Assembly (NCBI GenBank): GCA_902494585.1
Contig: CABUUD010000006.1
Coordinates: 1-41,776, forward strand
Length of the DNA: 41,776 nucleotides
Source of the DNA: an uncultured Collinsella sp.
GTDB lineage: Bacteria; Actinomycetota; Coriobacteriia; Coriobacteriales; Coriobacteriaceae
Direction of reading: 5' to 3'
Below the pieces are notes generated by a model that saw only the letters and a program-made list of their open reading frames with translations, did no database searches and was not told the origin of the DNA. A program made the translations under genes and the position numbers. Of the stretch, positions 6,845 to 13,830 are shown piece by piece. The number at the start of each line of letters is the position of its first letter. The first letter of the stretch is position 1.

Positions 6845-7486
6845 CTACATCATCCCGCCTGCTCCCAGCAGCGGGCCCAATATGGACAGAAGTAACGCCG
6901 GCAAGATGAGCGTGCCGGTGGGAATCAGCAGCTTGACCGGCGCACGCTCAATCTCGCGCTCGACCGCGGCGCGATGGGCCGCGCGAATCTCGCGACTTTG
7001 GGCCGCCAGCGTCTCGGCAAGCGGGGCACCGAGAGCAAGCGCCTGCCCCGCTGTGATGGCAAAGGTCTCGAGCGCCCGCACATCCAGGTCGCGCGCGGCC
7101 GCCAGAAGCTCATCCTCTCGCGTCCCTACGCCCACCCGCCATGCCATGCAGGCTCGCTCAAGGCGGAGCGCCAACGTCGATCGGCGATTGGCGCAAAAAA
7201 CCTCAAGCGCCGCATCGAACGAAAGGCCGGCCGAAAGCCCCAGACGCACCACGTCGATCATCTCGGACACCTCGCCGAGCGACACCTGCGCCGTACCACC
7301 CGTGCCGAGCATGCCCCTCAACCGTGCTACCAGGACATCGGTCACCGATCGGGCAGCCGCAACAACCAGCAGCGCCTCGCGTTTGCAGACCTGGGCGATC
7401 TTGCATGCGTCCGCACGATTGAGTCCTGTCACGATAAACACGCTGAGCGCGCACAGGCACGCCGCGACCCCGACCAGGGCGCTCAT
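6845..7486 (-). CDS. tadC: TadC, type II secretion F-domain inner-membrane platform protein
   Basis: A 213-residue T2SSF protein. N-terminal helix (3-20), the F-domain EVSEMIDVVRLGLSAGLSFDAALE (78-101), then RALETFAITAGQALALGAPLAETLAAQSREIRA and a C-terminal membrane segment KLLIPTGTLILPALLLSILGPLLGAG. With TadB it forms the membrane platform turned by the TadA ATPase. The ATG at 7486 overlaps the tadB stop as ATGA. Confidence 0.9.
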   Translation of the reverse strand: MSALVGVAACLCALSVFIVTGLNRADACKIAQVCKREALLVVAAARSVTDVLVARLRGMLGTGGTAQVSLGEVSEMIDVVRLGLSAGLSFDAALEVFCANRRSTLALRLERACMAWRVGVGTREDELLAAARDLDVRALETFAITAGQALALGAPLAETLAAQSREIRAAHRAAVEREIERAPVKLLIPTGTLILPALLLSILGPLLGAGGMM

Positions 7487-8409
7487 AGCTCCACCCGCAT
7501 AATGCGTCGGATGGCCACCAGGGCAACGGCGTTGAGGGCGAGCCCCAGCACCACGGCACCGGCACCCGCCGGCGTTGCAAGGCCGCGGCGAAAGTCGGCC
7601 GAAAGCAGCGCCAGCACCGCACACATGCCCGCCGGCATCGCCGAGACCATATGCGCCGACATGCGCGCCTGCGATGTCTTGACGTCCAGGCGGCGCTTGA
7701 GCTCAATGCGCTCCCCCACCATGCTCGACGCCTCGGATAGCAGGTCGGCAAGCGGGGCACCGGTTCGCTGCGACACCTTGAGCGCCAAGGTGACAAGCGA
7801 AAGGCCGGGGGCATCGATACGGTCGAGTAGGTCATCCAACGCATCAGTCGCCGAGACGCCGCAGTCGATCGCCGCCGCCACGCGCAAAAACTCGGTATGC
7901 ACCGGCTCTTGCGCGTGAGTTCCCACAAACCTCATGCCCTGGGCCAGCGAATGGCCCGAGGCGAGCGACATAGAGAGCGCCGTAAAGGCCTCGGGCATGG
8001 CTTCTTCCACATCGTGTTGCTCGCGGCGACGGTCGAAGGTGTCGCGAGCGGCGCCTACGCCAAACGGTGCGAGCAGCCCGAGGACAAAGCCGATGGGCGA
8101 CAGCGATACGACAGTCAGGGCAATGCCGCAGACACCACTCGATAGCAGCAAGCATGCCAGGCGCGCCTCGTCATCCTCGATAACAAGGCCAACGCGATGT
8201 GCCGAAATCAGCGCCGCCCAAGAGTGGGCAATCTTTTTTAGCAGGTCGTTTTCTACCAACTCACGCGGCAGCCTCTCGGCAACCGACTCAAGCGCATGGC
8301 TGACCAGCTCCGCCGGCGGCACGCGCGGCGCACGAGGCTCCGCTCCACACGCCACCGCGGCCGAAAGCCCCGTCAAGCCCCCTACGACGAGGGGCACAAC
8401 GATCTCCAT
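7483..8409 (-). CDS. tadB: TadB, type II secretion F-domain inner-membrane platform protein
   Basis: A 308-residue protein with an N-terminal helix, two helices near 85-125, the T2SSF domain VEEAMPEAFTALSMSLASGHSLAQGM (about 133-160), and C-terminal helices ending at RRIMRVEL. It pairs with TadC as the platform for pilus assembly. The ATG at 8409 lies inside the end of tadA (28-nt overlap), and the stop overlaps tadC as ATGA, so the stoichiometry is probably translation-coupled. Confidence 0.9.
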   Translation of the reverse strand: MEIVVPLVVGGLTGLSAAVACGAEPRAPRVPPAELVSHALESVAERLPRELVENDLLKKIAHSWAALISAHRVGLVIEDDEARLACLLLSSGVCGIALTVVSLSPIGFVLGLLAPFGVGAARDTFDRRREQHDVEEAMPEAFTALSMSLASGHSLAQGMRFVGTHAQEPVHTEFLRVAAAIDCGVSATDALDDLLDRIDAPGLSLVTLALKVSQRTGAPLADLLSEASSMVGERIELKRRLDVKTSQARMSAHMVSAMPAGMCAVLALLSADFRRGLATPAGAGAVVLGLALNAVALVAIRRIMRVEL

Positions 8410-9710
8410 TCGTCCACCTCCCCATGCGTGAGCGTTCCCGAGCGCAGGCCCTCCGCGATAAACGGAGGCTCGCGATCGAGCGTCCAGGTGCGCGTGGCGG
8501 CATCGAACGTCACGTAGCGCTCAAGCTCCACGCCGCCTGACGTGCCGCGTCGCACCCCCGAATAGGAGGACACGAAACGCCTGCCGTCCGCATGACGCTC
8601 GGACATCACGATGCCGTCGAGCGCCATGGCAATCTGCTCCTCGATAAGCTCGCTCGGCAGATCGATGCCATAGCGCGCAAGCAGCGTCAAACGCACCACG
8701 GTCTCCTGCTCGGTGCCCGCATGAAGCGTGGTGAGCGATCCGTCGTGCCCGGTGTTCATGGCCTGCAGCATGTCGCAACATTCCGCACCGCGCACCTCAC
8801 CCACCACAATACGGTCGGGACGCATGCGCAGGGCGTTGGTCACCAGGTCGCGGATTGTCACCGCGCCCTCGCCCTCAATTGAAGCCTCGCGTGCCTCAAG
8901 GCGAACCACATGCGGGTGATGCGCAAACTTGAGCTCGGCGGAGTCCTCGATCGTCACGATGCGCTCGCCGGTGGATATCTCGCACGACAGCGCGTTGAGC
9001 AGCGTGGTCTTGCCCGACCCCGTGCCACCTGCAACCGCCAGATCCTGGCGCAGCGACACCGCACACGACAGCAGCTGCGCATACCAAAGCGGTAGCGACC
9101 CCAGGCCCACAAGCTCGTCCAACGAACAGATGCGGTCTGAGAACTTGCGGATGGTGAGGATTGGCCCATCGATCGCCACAGGCGGGATCACCGCGTTGAC
9201 GCGATAGCCCGTCTTGAGGCGAGCGTTGACGATAGGGCTGCGCTCGTCGATACGCCTGCCCAGCGGCGAGATGATGCGGTCGATGAGCACGCGGATCTGC
9301 TCGTCATCCTCAAATGCATGCTCGATGGGATATAAGACGCCGCCGCGCTCAAAGAAAGCCGATCGGCAGCCGTTAACCATGATCTCGGTGACGGTGTCGT
9401 CCTCGATGAGCGGCTGCAGCGGGCCCAGGCCCACCACGTCATCCAAAATCTCGTCGATGATGGTCTCGCGCTCGGGCGTCGCCAGGTCGCCCGGCTCCTC
9501 CACGTTGAGCGCCGCCTCCACCGCAGGACGCAATTCCGAGCGGGCGAGCGCCGGATCGATGTAGGCGCTGATACGCGCCACCTCGTCATAACCCATGCGG
9601 TCCATCACGGCGCGTTTGGTGCGGCGCTTGACGGCACGGTGGCGCCCCGCATCAACAGGCACTGTCGCCGCGGCCGCACCGGCTTCCTTAATCCTTGTTT
9701 GCAAGCTCAT
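8382..9710 (-). CDS. tadA: TadA/CpaF pilus-assembly ATPase
   Basis: A 442-residue VirB11/GspE-family ATPase that powers Flp pilus assembly. Seen: the N-terminal domain LGPLQPLIEDDTVTEIMVNG (95-114), Walker A AGGTGSGKTT (227-236), Asp-box IVTIEDSAEL (251-260), Walker B RIVVGEVRG (300-308), His-box NTGHDGSLTTLHAG (319-332). All catalytic motifs are intact and the length is normal. The ATG at 9710 overlaps the tadZ stop as ATGA. Confidence 0.95.
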   Translation of the reverse strand: MSLQTRIKEAGAAAATVPVDAGRHRAVKRRTKRAVMDRMGYDEVARISAYIDPALARSELRPAVEAALNVEEPGDLATPERETIIDEILDDVVGLGPLQPLIEDDTVTEIMVNGCRSAFFERGGVLYPIEHAFEDDEQIRVLIDRIISPLGRRIDERSPIVNARLKTGYRVNAVIPPVAIDGPILTIRKFSDRICSLDELVGLGSLPLWYAQLLSCAVSLRQDLAVAGGTGSGKTTLLNALSCEISTGERIVTIEDSAELKFAHHPHVVRLEAREASIEGEGAVTIRDLVTNALRMRPDRIVVGEVRGAECCDMLQAMNTGHDGSLTTLHAGTEQETVVRLTLLARYGIDLPSELIEEQIAMALDGIVMSERHADGRRFVSSYSGVRRGTSGGVELERYVTFDAATRTWTLDREPPFIAEGLRSGTLTHGEVDEWRSLCPSS

Positions 9711-11350
9711 CGCGAATCACCCTCGCGCGACCAGGGAAGACGGATACGCGGGCGCTCCGTGCGCGTCGCGCGGTCGGTGACCATGTCACTCCAGGGACCG
9801 ACGGCGCAGCCCAGCTCCATGAGCATCTTGCGCGTGGCTTCGCGTACGCTGGTGGCAAAAGCGCTGGTCTGGCCCACTGCCTCGTCAGCACGGCCGAACG
9901 CCATGAGCGCCGCCAAGTCCTGCCCGCCGTCGGCAATGCGGATCTTGGAGCTCAACGCGCAGGTAATCTCAAAGCGCATGGCGACATCCTCGTCAGCGCC
10001 GCGCGCGCCAAACCGGTTGAATACGGCGCTCATGCGCGTACGCGGCACGCCCACACGGCTCGCCAGCTCGATAACGCGTGCCGCGGACGTCGCAGACGAC
10101 GCCGATGGATCGCCCACGACCAGGCAGCGGTCGCTCGCCGCCACCGCGGCCGCCACGGCGTCGCCCCAAAAGACCGAGGTGTCGACAAGCACCACGTCGG
10201 ATTCGCGGCGCAAGACATCGAGCAACAGCTCCACCGGACGCGCCATGAGCTCGGCCTGTTCGGGCGCGGCGACCGGGCCCCAAAGCGTGACGCCCGGGGC
10301 CACGCGCATCGAGGCGGCCACGATGTCCGATTCGGCGAGTGCGCCCGCAGCCGATGGCTCGATAAGCGTCGCCATGTCATGCGGGGCATCGGCGCCCAAC
10401 AGGTCGTAGAGGTTTCCAAACATCAGGTCCAAGTCGAGCACGGCAGCACGCAGGCCCAGCAGCGACGCCGCGTGCGCCATGGCGGCGACGATCGTCGACT
10501 TGCCGCAACCGCCCGAACCCGAGACGGCGCAGACAACCGGGGCTCGATGCGACGAAGCGGCGGCATCCGCCGACGGCGTGGGGGCAGGCGGCGCCGGCAC
10601 GGGCGGCAACGTCCCCGTCTCCCCGGCAGCGCTCATATGCTGCGCCCAAGCCGGCATGGCAGGCTGCTCGGTCCGTGGGGCCGAATCTGGGGACTTCACG
10701 GTCGCATCGACACGAACATTGTCGTTCCCGGCAAGTCCCTCAACCTCGTCGAGCTCATCGACCAGGCTCACGCCATGCACGTATCCCATATCTACAGCCA
10801 AAAGATCCTCGCCATACGGCACCGGCTCTCCGACTTCATCGTATGCAAGGGGGTCCCGGGGACACCGACCATGCTCGGCTTCCGCTTTTCCACAATCATC
10901 AACACGCGGGCCTCTTGTAGCGCGAGGCGCCCCGGGTTCCCTATCAACAAAAGCATCGGGCTCAATCGTCAGACACCGGTCGCAATCAACCGTTCCCTCG
11001 CCCGCGCGCCCGTTGCCGCATATGCTGCGCGCAGCGATAACCTCGGTCGCCCCTGCGCGAAACAGCCCCTCGATATCCGAAGGATCGAGCGTCTCTATCA
11101 GTACGACCACGCGGCTCACGCGGCCCTCGGCCGTCAGGCGCGCAACGGTCTTTCGCACGTCTTCGGCATCGAACAGGGCTGCCGCGATAATCGCCGCCCC
11201 GCGACGCGACGGAAACGCCCGCGCCATGGACACCAGCCCATCCAGGTCACCCACGCGAAGCACCTGCGCGCCCGCATCGCGGCCCTCGACTTCCCGCTGC
11301 AGCAATCCGTAATCACCACACGCGCAGCATGCAAGCCAGATCGCCTTCAT
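9707..11350 (-). CDS. tadZ: TadZ/CpaE-like ParA-superfamily pilus localisation ATPase
   Basis: About 547 residues. The N-terminal part (1-110) is a receiver-like pseudo-domain typical of TadZ (RVVVLIETLDPSDIEGLFRAGATEVI). A long, acidic and Pro/Ala-rich linker (about 115-270) follows, then a MinD/ParA-type ATPase: deviant Walker A SGSGGCGKST (near 278-287), AAVLDLDLMFGNL, and VVLVDTS. TadZ proteins locate the Tad machine at the pole. Start: ATG at 11350 (TGATG overlap with cpaB); the GTG at 11353 just before it is equally placed behind GGAGG. The linker holds 5 Cys (near 112-164), which is unusual. Confidence 0.85.
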   Translation of the reverse strand: MKAIWLACCACGDYGLLQREVEGRDAGAQVLRVGDLDGLVSMARAFPSRRGAAIIAAALFDAEDVRKTVARLTAEGRVSRVVVLIETLDPSDIEGLFRAGATEVIAARSICGNGRAGEGTVDCDRCLTIEPDAFVDREPGAPRATRGPRVDDCGKAEAEHGRCPRDPLAYDEVGEPVPYGEDLLAVDMGYVHGVSLVDELDEVEGLAGNDNVRVDATVKSPDSAPRTEQPAMPAWAQHMSAAGETGTLPPVPAPPAPTPSADAAASSHRAPVVCAVSGSGGCGKSTIVAAMAHAASLLGLRAAVLDLDLMFGNLYDLLGADAPHDMATLIEPSAAGALAESDIVAASMRVAPGVTLWGPVAAPEQAELMARPVELLLDVLRRESDVVLVDTSVFWGDAVAAAVAASDRCLVVGDPSASSATSAARVIELASRVGVPRTRMSAVFNRFGARGADEDVAMRFEITCALSSKIRIADGGQDLAALMAFGRADEAVGQTSAFATSVREATRKMLMELGCAVGPWSDMVTDRATRTERPRIRLPWSREGDSR

Positions 11351-12009
11351 CACTCGTCGCCTCCGCTCTTTTTGCTGCGCACCGTGGCGGGAATCGTCAA
11401 ACTGACCGCCCCCTTGCCCGAGGCCCCCAGCAATTCCTTAACGTCTTCGGGGTCGGCCGCCAGCGTCACCCATTCGATCTTGCCTTCGCGCGTGGCGCCG
11501 GCCTCTTCGCTGGTATCGATCACGCGCGCACCGCACAGCCGATCGGTTACGCCGTCCTTTTGCACGTACACGTCCACGTAGCTGCCCACGCCCGTGGCGC
11601 CCCCGACCGAATGCTCGGCATCGACCGCCACCGAAACGGCGACCTTACCTTTGGGCACCTCGAGCGTGTGGCTTTCGGCCTTGGTGTAGACATCGCAAAT
11701 CACGGCATTTTTAGGGATGCGCGAGGTCGTCACGTCGCCGCGCACCTGGCGCAACTCGGTCGCCGCATCGCGCGGCAGTAGGCTCGCCAGCCATTCCTGG
11801 GTTATGACATTGGTCTCGTCGAGCGTCTCGCCCGCATCGATATCGCGTGCCGCGACGCACACCTCGACGCGATCGCCGCCGTACTTGGCCAGCGTCTCGG
11901 CCTGGGCCTGCTCGGCTTGCGAGCGAATCGACGAGCTGTAGACCATGCAGAGCGCCGCGGCAAGCACGCCCGCGGCCAGACTGATGGCGATGCGCTTGCT
12001 CTTGTTCAC
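11350..12009 (-). CDS. cpaB: CpaB/RcpC-like SAF-domain Tad pilus protein
   Basis: A 219-residue protein: N-terminal anchor (7-22, ISLAAGVLAAALCMVY), a SAF domain with VEVCVAARDIDAGETLDETNV (about 44-64) and a second half KVAVSVAVDAEHSVGGATGVG (118-138). In diderms RcpC/CpaB acts with the secretin; here no secretin gene is seen, as expected in a monoderm. The start is GTG at 12009 behind AGAGGAG at 5 nt; an ATG at 12024 lacks such a site. It is the first gene of the tad operon and its stop overlaps tadZ. Confidence 0.85.
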   Translation of the reverse strand: MNKSKRIAISLAAGVLAAALCMVYSSSIRSQAEQAQAETLAKYGGDRVEVCVAARDIDAGETLDETNVITQEWLASLLPRDAATELRQVRGDVTTSRIPKNAVICDVYTKAESHTLEVPKGKVAVSVAVDAEHSVGGATGVGSYVDVYVQKDGVTDRLCGARVIDTSEEAGATREGKIEWVTLAADPEDVKELLGASGKGAVSLTIPATVRSKKSGGDE

Positions 12010-12104
12010 GGCCGCTCCTCTCATGGCGGTGCCGGGTAAATGCCCGTACCACCATTGTCTGGGTGACCAGGGCGCAAAGCGGCGCAATCGCAATCTTGGT
12101 TTTA

Positions 12105-12170
12105 CGTGTCAAACCAATTGCTGACCAAAAGCTGACCAGCCCGTCAAGCTCGTGGCAAGGTTTTGGTCAG
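12105..12170. promoter_or_regulatory. Upstream region of the tad operon with repeated TGACCA motifs
   Basis: CTGACCAAAA (12121-12130) and its perfect inverse TTTTGGTCAG (12161-12170) are 30 bp apart; a third copy GCTGACCAG lies at 12131-12139. A TTGACA (minus strand, near 12108-12113) may be a -35 box, with a poor -10. It looks like an operator or activator site ahead of cpaB. The rest of 12010-12212 holds no gene. Confidence 0.45.
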
Positions 12171-12212
12171 AACGTCGGCAAAACGCATATTTCGAGGCGC
12201 TTTGGCAGCAAA

Positions 12213-12242
12213 AAAGCCGCCTCCCGAACAGTTGGGAGACGA
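12213..12242 (-). terminator. Rho-independent terminator of rsgA
   Basis: Minus strand: GTCTCCC-(8-nt loop)-GGGAGGC stem, followed by GGCTTTTTTGC, 20 bp after the rsgA stop. Confidence 0.85.
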
Positions 12243-12261
12243 CTGTCATAGGAAAAATCAG

Positions 12262-13446
12262 TTACAGATGGACATCGGGATCGAGCATCTGAGCACTCAC
12301 ACGCATGGATGACGCCAGATTTTGGAACGTCTCCAGGCGCAGGCTGTCGATTTGCCCGGCATCCTCGGCCTCGCGAACGGCGCAGCCCGGTTCGTGGGTA
12401 TGCGTGCAGTCGCCAAACCGGCACGCACGCGACGCCTCGACGATCTCGGGAAACGCGCGTGCCAAGCCCCGCTCATGCCCCACGAGCGGCAGACTGCGCA
12501 GGCCCGGCGCGTCAGCAATAACGCCGGCTTCGCCCGGCAGCGCCACCATCACGCGCGCGACCGTGGTGTGGCGACCCTGGTCATCGCGCTCACGTACGCC
12601 GCCGGTCGCCAACGTATCGTGACCCAGCAGCGCGTTGAGCAGCGTCGACTTGCCAGCACCCGATTCACCCAAGATCATGGCGCAGCTCCCGGCGGGCACG
12701 CAGGCGCGCACCTCATCCAGGCCACGACCCTCGGCAGAGGACGTCACGATCACGCGCACGTCCGGACCCACCAAGCGGTGCACACGGTCCAGATCGCGCT
12801 CGAGCTCATCGGCGTCGCAGCGGTCGGCCTTGGTGAGTACCACCACCGGCTCGGCATCGCAGTCGAGTGCCAACACCAGCGAGCGCGCCACGCGGTCGAG
12901 CAGTACCTCGCCGGCGCCGAGCGCCTGCACGATCAGCACGCTATCCACGTTGGAGCAAAGCACCTGACGCTCGCCGCGAGCGCGTCCGCGCCAGCGCTCA
13001 AAACTCGTGCGGCGTGGCAGCACGCACTCGATCACGCCCATGTCGTGCCCGGGCGCACGACGCACCGCCACGCGGTCGCCCACGGCGGGCAGCAGAACCT
13101 CGTCCTCGCCACGCGACTTGGCAAACCCCACGGCATGCTCGGCACGAAAGGTGTCATCGGCAGTCGCCACCAGCGGAAACCCACGATCCAGGCGCACCAC
13201 GGCACCAAGCTGCATCTGCTCGGGCTCCTCGGCCCGAGCACAAAAATCATCGAAGGCAGCCCGCTGAGCATCATCGACCGGCAGATCGTCGAACGCCGGA
13301 ACATCCTGCAGCGCATCGAGTCCCGGCACGCTTGCCAGCAGCTCCTCGGCAGACGCGGGAGCTTCGGTCGCAAGCTTCCGACGACGATCGCGCTTAGCCC
13401 GCGCCCCCGTCGTCTTTTTCTTCGCCTTAGCCTTCGCCTTGCCCAC
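12262..13446 (-). CDS. rsgA: RsgA, ribosome small-subunit biogenesis GTPase
   Basis: A 394-residue circularly permuted GTPase that checks the 30S decoding centre. Motif order is G4 TKAD (205-208), then P-loop GESGAGKST (260-268), then G3 DAPG (312-315). The C-terminal zinc knuckle C342-x4-C347-x-H349-x5-C355 is intact, and the OB-fold is near 75-160. The N-terminus is very basic (GKAKAKAKKKTTGARAKRDR). The start is GTG at 13446 behind GGGAGGCGCTT; the longer ORF upstream runs through a terminator hairpin and is rejected. It is a single-gene unit between two terminators. Confidence 0.93.
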   Translation of the reverse strand: MGKAKAKAKKKTTGARAKRDRRRKLATEAPASAEELLASVPGLDALQDVPAFDDLPVDDAQRAAFDDFCARAEEPEQMQLGAVVRLDRGFPLVATADDTFRAEHAVGFAKSRGEDEVLLPAVGDRVAVRRAPGHDMGVIECVLPRRTSFERWRGRARGERQVLCSNVDSVLIVQALGAGEVLLDRVARSLVLALDCDAEPVVVLTKADRCDADELERDLDRVHRLVGPDVRVIVTSSAEGRGLDEVRACVPAGSCAMILGESGAGKSTLLNALLGHDTLATGGVRERDDQGRHTTVARVMVALPGEAGVIADAPGLRSLPLVGHERGLARAFPEIVEASRACRFGDCTHTHEPGCAVREAEDAGQIDSLRLETFQNLASSMRVSAQMLDPDVHL

Positions 13447-13495
13447 AAGCGCCTCCCAGCACCACAAATCACAACTGAGCAGGTATTTTACCCAC

Positions 13496-13609
13496 AAAAA
13501 AGAGTCGGTCGAGCAAACGCTCGACCGACTCACATACTTTCCCTCAGCCCTTTATCATCCGCGCGAGAGAAAAGCCAACAAGGATACCGCAGGGCCCGCC
13601 CGCCGGGAG
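13496..13609. repeat. Intergenic repeat unit A with terminator hairpin
   Basis: Starts with A5 and a perfect 13-bp hairpin GAGTCGGTCGAGC/GCTCGACCGACTC (13502-13531; a minus-strand terminator with T6 tail), then a conserved backbone (CTTTCCCTCAGCCC, GAGAAAAGCCAACAAGGATACC, AGGGCCCGCCC). The same backbone follows in unit B. Acts as terminator on the minus strand, about 50 bp before rsgA. Confidence 0.8.
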
Positions 13610-13637
13610 GGGTTTCCTAAGGGCACATCCCTTAATC

Positions 13638-13745
13638 AAAAAGAGCGGTCGAGCAATTGGTCGACCGCTCGCCTTCTTTCCCTCAGCCCCTTTCATCCGC
13701 ACGGGAGAAAAGCCAGCAAGGATACCGTAGGGCCCGCCCCGGGAG
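13638..13745. repeat. Intergenic repeat unit B with terminator hairpin
   Basis: A near copy of unit A in direct orientation. The hairpin GAGCGGTCGA/TCGACCGCTC (13643-13670) is different in sequence from that of unit A but keeps the stem, while the backbone is about 85-90% identical by eye. On the minus strand it is followed by TTTTTGATTAAG. Confidence 0.8.
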
Positions 13746-13818
13746 TGTTTTCTTCTGAGCGATCCCGCAGCGCGAAGCGCGAGGACCAGCGAAGAAGAAA
13801 ACACGCAGGGGCGGGCCC
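13730..13818. repeat. Long imperfect inverted repeat behind the P-type ATPase gene
   Basis: Left arm 13730-13755 and right arm 13794-13818 pair over two 11-bp blocks (GGGCCCGCCCC and GTGTTTTCTTC with their complements), separated by a small bulge. The 38-nt centre has its own hairpin CGCGAAGCGCG. It lies 12 bp after the ATPase stop, so it can act as its transcript end, or be a REP-like element. Together with units A and B it fills the gene-free stretch 13447-13830. Confidence 0.75.
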
Positions 13819-13830
13819 GGACAGGTTAAC

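Noticed and set aside
9695..11581. A 628-codon open frame opposite tadZ
   Set aside because: Shadow of tadZ and cpaB; Arg/His-rich with no recognisable fold.
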